Source: an uncultured Bacteroidota bacterium
Lineage (GTDB): Bacteria; Bacteroidota; Bacteroidia; Flavobacteriales; Flavobacteriaceae
Direction: 5' to 3'
Length of the DNA: 61,869 bases
Assembly: GCA_902628605.1 (NCBI GenBank)
Contig: CACONV010000003.1
Span: forward strand, 1 to 61,869
Below the pieces are notes generated by a model. The model was not told the origin of the DNA. It ran no database searches and worked only from the letters and a program-made list of their open reading frames with translations. Within the stretch, counting starts at the first letter, position 1; each line of letters opens with the position of its first letter. Both the position numbers and the translations under genes were made by a program. This document shows positions 8,733 through 16,276 of the stretch, in pieces.

Positions 8733-9294
8733 TATTTTTCATTCTATATAAAAATAAACCAGGAAGAAGCATACCCAAGGTCACCCCAATCATATTAACA
8801 ATTAAATAATTGATGCCTGGATTTGTATCGTTAAATAAGACAAAAACGAACAAAAAAATTCCTCCAATAGTTAGAGGTTTAAATTTAATTATAAGTCCGT
8901 TCATAACAAGAACTAAACCAAGAAGAAAAAGAATTTGTGGAACAGGAGATTTTCCAATTAACAATGAGGATATTAAAATAATTATCCACCCTAATCCAAA
9001 AACGGCCCATATAATTTTGATTGTCCTATCCAAAACTGTTTCGTATCCCCTTTTGATTCCTTTTTTGATATTCCATCTTATCATATATACCATTCCAAGA
9101 ATTGGAATAATTATCCAATATAAAATGTAAGAATATGTAGAATATTCAACTATGGGCTTAAAGAAATAATGAAAAGCACTCATTAAATTTATCATTACTC
9201 CCCAAAAAATCAAGTTGAAACTTAAAGGTCTTAAGTTTTCTCTAGCCTTGTTAATAGTTGAGTTAATTATTTTTATTTGATCTTCCTTTGTCAT
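8725..9294 (-). CDS. multi-pass membrane protein of unknown function
   Basis: The 189-residue protein starts with a soluble helical segment (MTKEDQIKIINSTINKARENL) followed by about five or six hydrophobic helices from residue 25 to 180, with a basic loop at about 73-85 (RWNIKKGIKRGYETVLDRT). I recognise no catalytic motif. Small membrane proteins are often found beside winged-helix genes upstream of ABC exporters in flavobacteria, so it may be a sensor or accessory of that system, but this is inference from position only. It lies 2 bases after the preceding gene and overlaps the regulator gene by 8 bases. Confidence 0.75.
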   Translation of the reverse strand: MTKEDQIKIINSTINKARENLRPLSFNLIFWGVMINLMSAFHYFFKPIVEYSTYSYILYWIIIPILGMVYMIRWNIKKGIKRGYETVLDRTIKIIWAVFGLGWIIILISSLLIGKSPVPQILFLLGLVLVMNGLIIKFKPLTIGGIFLFVFVLFNDTNPGINYLIVNMIGVTLGMLLPGLFLYRMKNSG

Positions 9295-9296
9295 TT

Positions 9297-9599
9297 TTAA
9301 TTATTTTTTTTAATGTTTAGGATAGTATCATTATCCATTATTATAAGAACTCTTTCTTTACTATTATTTTTTTTATAAGAATCCGAATTGATATGAATCG
9401 AATTTTGATCATCAGTGATATCGACTTTAACTTTAGATAAATCAATAACTTCAATTTTATCTTCTATTTTGTCAACAGCTTTAAATATAAATCCACCAAT
9501 GGCAAATGATATTACAAGGCCTAAGATAAGTTGAATCACAAACAGAGATAAAGCTACAATTCCTAATACTTGAAGTATTTTTTTTAAGTTTATTTTCAC
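9297..9599 (-). CDS. small membrane-anchored protein, first gene of the efflux operon
   Basis: This 100-residue protein has one strong transmembrane segment (about 10-40, LGIVALSLFVIQLILGLVIS) and a hydrophilic, probably extracytoplasmic, tail rich in Asp, Ile and Lys. No family is recognised. The start is a GTG at 9599; the next in-frame Met codons are too far in to keep the membrane segment. It is the first gene of the run leading to the ABC efflux genes. A 15-base palindrome lies 36 bases upstream of its start. Confidence 0.65.
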   Translation of the reverse strand: MKINLKKILQVLGIVALSLFVIQLILGLVISFAIGGFIFKAVDKIEDKIEVIDLSKVKVDITDDQNSIHINSDSYKKNNSKERVLIIMDNDTILNIKKNN

Positions 9600-9635
9600 A
9601 AATTAAAATTTTAAATTTTATATAAATTTAAACTA

Positions 9636-9650
9636 GTTTATAATATAAAC
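9636..9650. promoter_or_regulatory. 15-base perfect palindrome upstream of efflux operon, possible operator
   Basis: GTTTATA-A-TATAAAC is a perfect palindrome with 7-base arms, overlapped by a second palindrome AAACTAGTTT (9630-9639). It lies between the oxidase block and the first gene of the efflux operon, where an operator for the operon's winged-helix protein would be expected. In such AT-rich DNA palindromes of this size also arise by chance, so the call rests mainly on position. Confidence 0.3.
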
Positions 9651-9656
9651 CTAATT

Positions 9657-9678
9657 TATAAAAAAATTATTTTTTATA
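9657..9678 (-). terminator. weak A/T-only hairpin at end of oxidase accessory block
   Basis: Nine-base arms TATAAAAAA / TTTTTTATA with a 4-base loop overlap the stop codon of the 68-residue gene. The stem holds no G-C pair, so it would be a poor terminator; read-through into the efflux operon is possible. Confidence 0.25.
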
Positions 9679-9873
9679 TGTTCTATAAACCATGTATCCT
9701 ACAATAAAAACCAGGATATAAGGAATACTCATAAGGTATAAAATACCGTCATTAATGCCTTTTGCAGTTGACATTCCTTTTTCTGACTCTAGAACTGCAC
9801 GGCACATCGAACATTGAGCATTTAAAATCTCTGGAATATAAATAATAAAAAAAGTAAATAAATATTTTTTCAT
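9667..9873 (-). CDS. small CxxC membrane protein of the oxidase cluster
   Basis: This 68-residue protein has a signal peptide (1-19), a mature N-terminus with C21 and C24 (QCSMCRAVLES) and one transmembrane helix (about 44-62). The CSMC pair would face the periplasm. It overlaps the DUF420 gene by 4 bases (ATGA), indicating translational coupling, and is the last gene of the oxidase accessory block. A role in copper handling or disulfide exchange during assembly of the CuA or CuB sites is a reasonable guess from the motif and neighbours, but I know of no experimental proof. Confidence 0.7.
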   Translation of the reverse strand: MKKYLFTFFIIYIPEILNAQCSMCRAVLESEKGMSTAKGINDGILYLMSIPYILVFIVGYMVYRTYKK

Positions 9874-10415
9874 TTGTTATAATAAGGAGAAATCATTATA
9901 TAAACAATTACACCGGTTGTAGTTATATATAGCCAAATTGGTAATGTAATGCGAGCAATTTTTTTGTGATTTGAAAAATGTTTAGATATTGCCCTCACGT
10001 AAGATATCAAAACAAGAGGGATTATTCCAACAGATAGTACAATGTGGGTAATCAAAATGAAAAAATAAAGTGGTCTTAAAAGGCCCTTTCCGCCATAGGG
10101 TGTTGGGTCTGATGTCATATGATAAACAACATACATTACAAGAAAAACTAAAGAGAGAAAAATTGATGATTTCATCAATTTTCTATGCAAGTTTATTTTT
10201 TTTGATCTGATAGCAAAGTATGCAAGGATTAAAAAAATAGTGGTTACAGCATTAATCGTAGCATAAATTTTGGGGAGAAAATCAAAACTATAAGTGACAT
10301 CAATCTTAACTCTAAAAAGTATAGCAACCACAATTGGAATCAATAAAGAAACCGCAATAATTATCTTTTTATATTTAAGTTTCTCACCTGTAATCTCAAC
10401 CTTATTATTTGTCAT
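9870..10415 (-). CDS. DUF420 membrane protein, cytochrome oxidase assembly (CtaM-like)
   Basis: The 181-residue protein has five hydrophobic helices and conserved histidines in and around them (NLHRKLMKSS, VVYHMTSD, ITHIVLS). DUF420 proteins include CtaM/YozB of Gram-positive bacteria, needed for activity of heme-copper oxidases. Its place two bases after the SCO1 gene and within the oxidase cluster supports the same job here. The molecular function of the family is not settled; the histidines suggest heme or metal binding. Confidence 0.85.
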   Translation of the reverse strand: MTNNKVEITGEKLKYKKIIIAVSLLIPIVVAILFRVKIDVTYSFDFLPKIYATINAVTTIFLILAYFAIRSKKINLHRKLMKSSIFLSLVFLVMYVVYHMTSDPTPYGGKGLLRPLYFFILITHIVLSVGIIPLVLISYVRAISKHFSNHKKIARITLPIWLYITTTGVIVYIMISPYYNK

Positions 10416-10417
10416 TT

Positions 10418-11113
10418 CTATTCATTTAATAATTTTTCTATATCATAAATTAAATTTTCAGTCCCATCATACGAATTACTTTTTTCTATTCCATTGTAAT
10501 AAATAATTGGATTACCAAAATTATCTCTTCTTGATCTTATATAACCTTTTTTGTCAACCAAAGCAAAGTATCCTTGGTGTTCGAATCCCCCTGCAACTTT
10601 GGGGTTTATAGAAGCAAATATATTAAATCCCTCATTAGCTAGCTTATATGTAGTCTCTTTATCTAGTGTTAGAAAATACCATGAGGAAAGATCTCCAACA
10701 TACATTTCAGAATATTTTTTCAAAATATATGGACGGTCGTGGTCAGGATCTATTGTAAAAGATGCAATTCCAAAATCTTTTCTTTCAACGAACTTGTCAT
10801 AAATAATCTTCATATTTTGATTCATAATTGGACAAATTGTAGGGCATCTTGTAAAGAAAAATTCTGCAACATAAACTTTACCTAAAAAGTCTTCATTTGT
10901 TATATAAATGCTGTCTTGATTTAAAAAAGCAAAATCAGGCACCTTCCTCTTTATTCCATTTAATTTAATATAATCTAAACTTTCATAACCGGGTTTAATT
11001 GTCCTGTTACTTGTAACAACATTTTTTTTAGAAATTTTGTTTATTATTTTGGGAATGAATAATACCCCAAAAACCAATACAACAGCGATTGTGCCAAATG
11101 AAATGTTTTTCAT
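10418..11113 (-). CDS. SCO1/SenC-family copper chaperone
   Basis: The 231-residue protein has an N-terminal anchor (about 5-25) and a thioredoxin-like domain holding the SCO copper site: CxxxC at C90 and C94 (RCPTICPIM) and the distant H179 (GGFEHQGYF). SCO proteins deliver copper to, and keep reduced, the CuA centre of oxidase subunit II. The corresponding subunit II gene here lies about 20 kb away at 31786-32850. A TAATTTTG box ends four bases before the ATG, so this gene may have its own promoter within the block. Confidence 0.9.
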   Translation of the reverse strand: MKNISFGTIAVVLVFGVLFIPKIINKISKKNVVTSNRTIKPGYESLDYIKLNGIKRKVPDFAFLNQDSIYITNEDFLGKVYVAEFFFTRCPTICPIMNQNMKIIYDKFVERKDFGIASFTIDPDHDRPYILKKYSEMYVGDLSSWYFLTLDKETTYKLANEGFNIFASINPKVAGGFEHQGYFALVDKKGYIRSRRDNFGNPIIYYNGIEKSNSYDGTENLIYDIEKLLNE

Positions 11114-11117
11114 GCAA

Positions 11118-11125
11118 CAAAATTA
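11118..11125 (-). promoter_or_regulatory. -7 element TAATTTTG directly before the SCO1 gene
   Basis: On the minus strand the octamer matches TAnnTTTG and is separated from the SCO1 ATG by four bases (TTGC), the same layout as before the NifU gene. No -33 element is visible. Confidence 0.45.
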
Positions 11126-11140
11126 AGAATTTTAAAAAAA

Positions 11141-11812
11141 TTAAAATCCTCTATCTAATTTGTATTTATTATTCTTCTTAAGAGCTAATCTATATTCAGC
11201 AAGAATAATTTTTATGTCATCGGTCATTTTTTTTGTTAACTCGGCAACAGACGAAGAATTATATCCATAGAGAGTACCTGTTTGTTTATCATCATCCCTC
11301 CCCCTTAAATTTCTATCCTTGTCAATTATAAAAACAAATGGGGTACTTAACTTTTTGTTTAGTTTTATGTCACTTCCTAAACTTGAGAAAAGTCCTTGAA
11401 TTTTTAATTCGTCTCCCAAAATGAATTTCCACTTTGACATGTCTTCTGAAGAACCTCTTTTAAGTTCATCTAATATTTCAAGTGATTTGTCTTGGTTATC
11501 ATTCAAAACAACCATCAAAAATTGCAAATCTTTAAACTTATGAAATCTCTTGTATATTTTTTGATTCAAATTGAAAGCATCAAATTTTCGAAGATCCAGA
11601 TCGTTACCCCAGAAGCCAATAATCGAAATGTTGTTTTCAAGCTTAACATTTTTCCCACTTAAAGTCTCCCATTCTGAAATGTCTGCTATATTTTTTTTTA
11701 AAACAGGAAGCTTTGCAAAATTGTTAATGCCAGTTGCAAAGAAAAGATAGACGACGATAGGAAAGATAAACAGTATGCCTAAAACTAAATATTTTTTAAG
11801 TCGATTATTCAA
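11141..11812 (-). CDS. membrane-anchored thioredoxin-fold-like protein without cysteines
   Basis: The 223-residue protein has one N-terminal membrane helix (about 8-28) and a soluble domain that reads like a thioredoxin/SCO fold: a first strand ISIIGFWGND where thioredoxins have the WCxxC strand, a helix, strands LQFLMVVLND and STPFVFIIDKDRNLRGR (the cis-Pro region). It contains no cysteine, so neither disulfide chemistry nor SCO-like copper binding is possible in the usual way. It sits between subunit IV and SCO1. A structural role in oxidase assembly is inferred only from position. Confidence 0.7.
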   Translation of the reverse strand: MNNRLKKYLVLGILFIFPIVVYLFFATGINNFAKLPVLKKNIADISEWETLSGKNVKLENNISIIGFWGNDLDLRKFDAFNLNQKIYKRFHKFKDLQFLMVVLNDNQDKSLEILDELKRGSSEDMSKWKFILGDELKIQGLFSSLGSDIKLNKKLSTPFVFIIDKDRNLRGRDDDKQTGTLYGYNSSSVAELTKKMTDDIKIILAEYRLALKKNNKYKLDRGF

Positions 11813-11822
11813 ATTAGATTCT

Positions 11823-12206
11823 CTAGAAATTCCAACTTACAAAACCATCAACCATTATATTAAAAATATAATCCGCCTCGAGTAAGAGGATGAAAGCTAA
11901 ATAAGGAATTAAAATTATTAGAGGCAAAACAACAGAACCTTTTAAAGAGTCTCTTTCATCTCTAACATGCATGAAATCCCATGTTATATAATATGCTTTG
12001 AGTATTGTGAGTATAATAAAAATCCAATTTAGAATTTTCATTCCAAAAAGCATAGTTAAAAGTGGTTGAGGTTTTAAAATACCTAATACTACTTCAACTG
12101 TTGTTATTACAGAAAGCACAAATAAAACTCCCCAAATCTTTTGAACATTAGATTTGAACTTTATTAAACCTCTAAATATTTCTAATTTATGCTCTCCTTC
12201 TTCCAT
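11823..12206 (-). CDS. cytochrome c oxidase subunit IV family protein
   Basis: The 127-residue protein has three hydrophobic helices (about 25-45, 52-72 and 95-115) with the loop AYYITWDFMHVRDERDSLKG, typical of the prokaryotic COX4 family. This small subunit stabilises the CuB-containing subunit I. It follows subunit III by 9 bases and precedes the thioredoxin-like gene by 10. Confidence 0.87.
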   Translation of the reverse strand: MEEGEHKLEIFRGLIKFKSNVQKIWGVLFVLSVITTVEVVLGILKPQPLLTMLFGMKILNWIFIILTILKAYYITWDFMHVRDERDSLKGSVVLPLIILIPYLAFILLLEADYIFNIMVDGFVSWNF

Positions 12207-12215
12207 GTTTTAAAC

Positions 12216-13202
12216 TTATACCAAATAAAAAAATGTAAAAACAAAAACCCATACAAGATCGACAAAATGCCAGTACAAGCCAACTTTTTCAACCATTTCA
12301 TAATGACCTCTTTTCTCATAAGTGCCAATTATTACATTGAAAAATATAATAATATTAATTACCACACCTGAGAATACGTGAAAACCATGAAATCCAGTTA
12401 TAAAAAAGAAAAAATTAGCGAACAATCTGTTACCATATTCATTATGGATTAGATTTGCTCCTTCAACAACATTGACTGCATCTTCAATCTTTAAAGTGGA
12501 TTGTTCTCTTGACAAAACTATTTTTTCTCCTCTATCATTAATTTTTTCACCCCTTATTAAAAGATTAGGGTTTTTTAGAAACCCCTTTTTAACTTCTATA
12601 AGGGAAAATGTGGGAAGAGAGGACTCATTTTGAAACCAAATTCCAGTGTTTTTTTGATGTGTTGTTCTTTGAGAACTAGTACTTAAGGCAAATGAAGCTA
12701 AAGAAACTCTATCCCCAGAAGACCCATCTACAAACTGCAATATTTGTCCTCCTTTTGTTTCCAATGCTCCGTATTCTCCTTTAATGAAGTTTTTCCATTC
12801 CCAGGCTTGAGAACCAACGAAAACTGCTCCTCCAATTATCGTTAAAAACATATAAAATGCAACTTTATTTTTTTTCATATGATGGCCAGCATCAACAGCT
12901 AAAACCATAGTAACGGAAGAGAAAATAAGTATAAAGGTCATCAAAGCAACATAATACATAGGTGCATCTACTCCATGTAAAAAGGGGAAATGGGTGAAAA
13001 CTTCATCAGCAATAGGCCAAGAATCAATATTTTTAAATCTCGAAAAACCGTAGGAAACTATAAAACCAGAAAAAGTTAAAGCATCTGAAACAAGAAAAAA
13101 CCACATCATTAACTTGCCATAACTTGCATTTAAGGGCTTATTACCGCCTTCCCAAATTTCAGAACTAAGCTCAGAGTCAGAACTCGTTATATCCATCTTC
13201 AA
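12216..13202 (-). CDS. ctaE: cytochrome c oxidase subunit III with long soluble insertion
   Basis: The 328-residue protein shows heme-copper oxidase subunit III helices at about 30-52, 80-102, 115-133, 262-292 and 305-327, with the family motifs ITGFHGFHVFSG and YWHFVDLVWVFVF. Between helices, residues about 141-260 form a soluble insertion rich in Gly, Ser and charged residues that ordinary subunit III proteins of about 200-260 residues lack. The helices on both sides are intact, so the insertion is unlikely to be an assembly artefact. It may face the periplasm and contact complex III or a carrier; this is inference. Confidence 0.88.
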   Translation of the reverse strand: MKMDITSSDSELSSEIWEGGNKPLNASYGKLMMWFFLVSDALTFSGFIVSYGFSRFKNIDSWPIADEVFTHFPFLHGVDAPMYYVALMTFILIFSSVTMVLAVDAGHHMKKNKVAFYMFLTIIGGAVFVGSQAWEWKNFIKGEYGALETKGGQILQFVDGSSGDRVSLASFALSTSSQRTTHQKNTGIWFQNESSLPTFSLIEVKKGFLKNPNLLIRGEKINDRGEKIVLSREQSTLKIEDAVNVVEGANLIHNEYGNRLFANFFFFITGFHGFHVFSGVVINIIIFFNVIIGTYEKRGHYEMVEKVGLYWHFVDLVWVFVFTFFYLV

Positions 13203-13221
13203 TAATCAATATTCTTATTCA

Positions 13222-13229
13222 CAAATTTA
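13222..13229 (-). promoter_or_regulatory. -7-like element TAAATTTG upstream of subunit III
   Basis: An exact TAnnTTTG match on the minus strand lies 19 bases before the ATG at 13202, in the short gap between two subunit III genes. No -33 partner is seen at usual spacing. Confidence 0.35.
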
Positions 13230-13236
13230 ATTTATT

Positions 13237-13806
13237 TTAATAATTAAATATTAAAAAAGAGAATAAAAATAACCACAAAAATCCTAGAAAATGCCAAAAC
13301 ATTTCAGCAAGATCAAATCCCAGAGTTTTGTACATAGTGTATTTTTTATTTAAGGAATTAAATAATACAACAATCAAAACAATTATGCCCGAAATTAGAT
13401 GAGCAAGATGAAGCATTACAAGCACATAAATAAAAGAAGTTGATATTGAACTTTCAGGACCAGTAAAATAGTACCCTTGATTAATAATTTGTTTAAATCC
13501 ATTTAATTGAAGAATAATAAAAATTATCGCTAAAATTAATGTTGAGAATAACATTAAATTTGTTTTTTGTATATCTCCATTCTTTAGCATTTTTTTAGAA
13601 ATCCAAAATGTAAAGCTGCTAAAAATAATGACTATGGTGCTCCAATAGAATAATATGGGAAATTTAAATTCAATATTCCAGTCCGGTCTTTGACTACTAA
13701 CAACGTAAGCACTTGTTAGACCAGCAAATGTCATGGTCATACTAATCATCCCTGCCCATAACATCATTTTCTTTGATTTACTATTTCTAGTATTATTCTC
13801 CTTCAT
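13237..13806 (-). CDS. second heme-copper oxidase subunit III-family protein
   Basis: The 189-residue protein has five hydrophobic helices and the subunit III fingerprints LHLAHLISG (helix 4 His pair) and EMFWHFLGFLWLFLFSFL at the end. It lacks the first helices or insertion of its larger neighbour and has the size of bacterial short subunit III proteins. It overlaps the heme O synthase gene by 4 bases. Two tandem subunit III genes are common in Bacteroidota caa3-like clusters; whether both enter the same enzyme is not known from sequence. Confidence 0.87.
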   Translation of the reverse strand: MKENNTRNSKSKKMMLWAGMISMTMTFAGLTSAYVVSSQRPDWNIEFKFPILFYWSTIVIIFSSFTFWISKKMLKNGDIQKTNLMLFSTLILAIIFIILQLNGFKQIINQGYYFTGPESSISTSFIYVLVMLHLAHLISGIIVLIVVLFNSLNKKYTMYKTLGFDLAEMFWHFLGFLWLFLFSFLIFNY

Positions 13807-14699
13807 GCTAAAAAATATTTGTCAAATATGAATATTAATTGAACTAAACTTAAATAAAATATACTAACAATGATAAGTTTACTTGCAGCTTTATTTGATT
13901 TTTTTACCATCAGATCAATTGAAAAATATAACATTGTGATTCCTAATATTAAAATTAACAAAGCAGAATTTTGAGTTAAGCTTAGACTTCCTGAGTAGTG
14001 AGTATAAGGAATCAATGAAATAAATATCATCCAAAGTGTGTAAAATGTAATTTGAAAAGCGGTTTTACGATCTTTTCTACCTGTAGGTAACATTTTAAAT
14101 CCAGCTTTTTGATAATCTTCATGCATTACCCAACTTATCGCCCAAAAGTGTGGAAATTGCCAAAAAAATTGTAGCATAAAAAGTATACCCGGTTCTATCC
14201 CAAATTTATTTGTAACCGAAACCCAACCAAGCATAAATGGAATAGCTCCGGGAAATGCTCCAATAAAAACCGATAAAGGGGTAATTGTCTTCAAAGGAGT
14301 ATAAATAGAAACATAGATTAGAATTGAAAAAAAACTAAAAAATGCTGTTTTTAAATTTAGATGATATAAAAGATAAAAACCCATGACTATCATTAAGAGA
14401 GAAAGAATCAATGCACTTGAAATACTTATTCGCCCCCTAGGAATGGGTCGGTTTTGAGTTCTTTTCATAACTGCATCGTAATCCTTTTCAATAACCTGAT
14501 TAAGTGCATTTGATGCACCTACCATACAAAAACCACCAAGGAATAAATACATAATGTGTAGAGTGTCAACAGTTTCTGTAGCTAAAAGGTAACCCGTAAT
14601 AGAGGAAAAAACTACACTTATTGATAAACGACTTTTTGTTATTTCAAAAAAATCTTTGAAAATTTTTGTGTTTAAGTGCTCTTCTTTACCAACTTGCAT
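13803..14699 (-). CDS. cyoE: protoheme IX farnesyltransferase (heme O synthase)
   Basis: The 298-residue polytopic protein belongs to the UbiA prenyltransferase family. It carries the two Asp-rich motifs: NQVIEKDYDAVMKRTQNRPIP (first DxxxD with the CyoE-specific RTxxRP) and the later WAISWVMHEDYQKAGFKMLP. It transfers a farnesyl group to heme b to give heme O, a step toward heme A for the aa3-type oxidase. No heme A synthase (ctaA) is present in the window. The stop overlaps the next subunit III gene by 4 bases. Confidence 0.93.
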   Translation of the reverse strand: MQVGKEEHLNTKIFKDFFEITKSRLSISVVFSSITGYLLATETVDTLHIMYLFLGGFCMVGASNALNQVIEKDYDAVMKRTQNRPIPRGRISISSALILSLLMIVMGFYLLYHLNLKTAFFSFFSILIYVSIYTPLKTITPLSVFIGAFPGAIPFMLGWVSVTNKFGIEPGILFMLQFFWQFPHFWAISWVMHEDYQKAGFKMLPTGRKDRKTAFQITFYTLWMIFISLIPYTHYSGSLSLTQNSALLILILGITMLYFSIDLMVKKSNKAASKLIIVSIFYLSLVQLIFIFDKYFLA

Positions 14700-14747
14700 A
14701 TCAGGTCTGGTAACTTTAAAAATTATTTTTTAAAAACTAATTTACTT

Positions 14748-15452
14748 TTATTGTAATCGAAATGTAATTGGTATACTGAAGGGAACTCTTACTGCACGAC
14801 CCCTCTGTTTTCCTGGAGTCATTCGGGGAAGTTTGGCTATTATCCTTTGTGCCTCTTTCTCTAAATTTTTGTCAGGACCTCTCATTCTAATTGAGGTAAT
14901 ACTTCCATCCTTATCGATGACAAAATTAACGTATACTCTTCCTTGGATTCCCATTTCCTGTGCAATTTCTGGATAACGGAAATTTTTTCTTATGTGCTTA
15001 TTTATTTGTTCTTGAAAACAATCCCTTCTTTTCGACTTAGCAACTCTTTCACATCCAGGATAAATCGGAACATCTTCGATAACAGCAAAAGGGACGTCTA
15101 CGTCTTCAAATTCTTCTTCAACTTCCACTATCTCAACAATTTCCTCTTGGTCGGTCTCAGTTGATTCAATAATTGTTTCTTCAATTTCTTCTTCGTCTTC
15201 AACTACTTCGATAATTTCAGGTGCAGGTGGTGGTGGTGGCGGCGGCGGGGGTGTTTTAATTTGTTCAGTAATGGGGATTTCCTCCTCATCATCATCATCA
15301 ATATTTAAGGCCTCATAGCCGTACCCTGACCTGTCATATGTCTTCCATTCAATAGCTCTCCATGATATAAAAAGTATTACAGCAAGACCTATTGCAAAGT
15401 ATAAATTACTGTTCTTCGTAAGGTCAGCTTTAGGGTTCTTTTTAATCTGCAT
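14748..15452 (-). CDS. TonB-family energy transducer
   Basis: The 234-residue protein has a single N-terminal membrane helix (about 17-35), a linker with nine consecutive prolines followed by a strongly acidic stretch (EVVEDEEEIEETI), and a TonB C-terminal domain (about 150-234; YPEIAQEMGIQGRVYVNFVI ... PFSIPITFRL). It would couple the ExbBD proton-motive force to TonB-dependent outer-membrane receptors, none of which is encoded here. The acidic linker differs from the Pro-Lys linker of E. coli TonB. The poly-Pro codons give a local G-rich tract on the plus strand. Confidence 0.88.
   Translation of the reverse strand: MQIKKNPKADLTKNSNLYFAIGLAVILFISWRAIEWKTYDRSGYGYEALNIDDDDEEEIPITEQIKTPPPPPPPPPAPEIIEVVEDEEEIEETIIESTETDQEEIVEIVEVEEEFEDVDVPFAVIEDVPIYPGCERVAKSKRRDCFQEQINKHIRKNFRYPEIAQEMGIQGRVYVNFVIDKDGSITSIRMRGPDKNLEKEAQRIIAKLPRMTPGKQRGRAVRVPFSIPITFRLQ
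15226..15253. repeat. GGT/GGC triplet tract in tonB
   Basis: A run of GGT then GGC triplets ending in GGGGG on the plus strand encodes the poly-proline of the TonB linker on the minus strand. It is the most GC-rich short tract noticed in the window and could vary in length by slippage. Confidence 0.6.
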
Positions 15453-15487
15453 AATTAAATTTGATGCTAATTTAAAAAATTACGTGA

Positions 15488-15859
15488 TTAAGCTATAACT
15501 TTTTTAATAGTTTTTGACACTAAAACAAAAGTTAAAATTCCAGCGCAATTCGAAAATAAATCTAATATTTCAAATGACCTGTGAATCAAAAAAAAACCTT
15601 GAACGAGTTCTAATGAAAAACCTACAATAAAAGAAATGAACATTGAACTTAATTTTGGATTCTTGACATTTGTATCAATCAATAGGGATAGGTAAATTGA
15701 AATTGTGTAAAGGAGGTACGTTAAAAAATGTAGAAATTTATCAGGACTAAAAAAATTATTTACCTCAGCTATTCTAATTTGTAGTGGTATAACTGAAAAA
15801 AAAATAATTAAAAAGGAATATAATAAAGTCAAATAGGTAAACTTGTATTTAAGCACCAA
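15488..15859 (-). CDS. VanZ-like family membrane protein
   Basis: The 123-residue protein has four hydrophobic helices and the VanZ-family marks FFSPDKFLHFLTYLLYT near residue 40 (Asp-Lys-x-x-His) and FSLELVQGFFLIHRSFEILDLFSNCAGILTF near the end (E-x-x-Q ... D-x-x-x-N). The biochemical role of these proteins is unknown apart from weak teicoplanin resistance for VanZ itself. The start overlaps the end of gcvH by 11 bases. Confidence 0.8.
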   Translation of the reverse strand: MVLKYKFTYLTLLYSFLIIFFSVIPLQIRIAEVNNFFSPDKFLHFLTYLLYTISIYLSLLIDTNVKNPKLSSMFISFIVGFSLELVQGFFLIHRSFEILDLFSNCAGILTFVLVSKTIKKVIA

Positions 15860-16226
15860 TTAATTTTTTATATTCATCAGAATTGAGAAGATCAGACGAA
15901 CCAAAGTTATTCAATTTAATTTTGATCATCCATCCTTGACCATACGGATCCTCATTAACTAGCTCAGGTTTTTCATTCAATGTCTCATTTATATCGATAA
16001 TTTCTCCTGTGACTGGCATAAATAAGTCTGAAACTGTTTTCACAGCCTCAACAGTCCCAAAAACTTCTTCTTTTAAAAAATTTTCACCAATTTTTTCAAT
16101 TTCAACATAAACAATATCACCTAGTTCTCCTTGTGCAAAATCAGTTATCCCCACGGTAGCTATATCACCTTCAATAGATATCCACTCGTGGTCTTTAGTG
16201 TACTTTAAGTTTACAGGTACATTCAT
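15849..16226 (-). CDS. gcvH: glycine cleavage system H protein
   Basis: The 125-residue protein has the complete lipoyl-domain fold of GcvH, with the lipoylated lysine K63 in EAVKTVSD. H protein shuttles the aminomethyl group between the P, T and L proteins. The other gcv genes are not in the window. It follows sprA by 50 bases and has its own -7-like box. There is no room for a glycine riboswitch upstream. Confidence 0.95.
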   Translation of the reverse strand: MNVPVNLKYTKDHEWISIEGDIATVGITDFAQGELGDIVYVEIEKIGENFLKEEVFGTVEAVKTVSDLFMPVTGEIIDINETLNEKPELVNEDPYGQGWMIKIKLNNFGSSDLLNSDEYKKLIGA

Positions 16227-16244
16227 GGGTTTAAATTAAAAAAA

Positions 16245-16252
16245 CAAATATA
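16245..16252 (-). promoter_or_regulatory. -7-like element TATATTTG upstream of gcvH
   Basis: An exact TAnnTTTG match on the minus strand lies 18 bases before the gcvH ATG in the sprA-gcvH gap, giving a predicted leader of about 12 bases. No -33 TTTG at standard spacing. Confidence 0.35.
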
Positions 16253-16276
16253 AATTTAACTTAAAATAAAAAAAAT

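Noticed and set aside
16227..16276. Glycine riboswitch upstream of gcvH
   Set aside because: Only 50 bases lie between sprA and gcvH, too short for the aptamer, and no aptamer-like pairing is seen.
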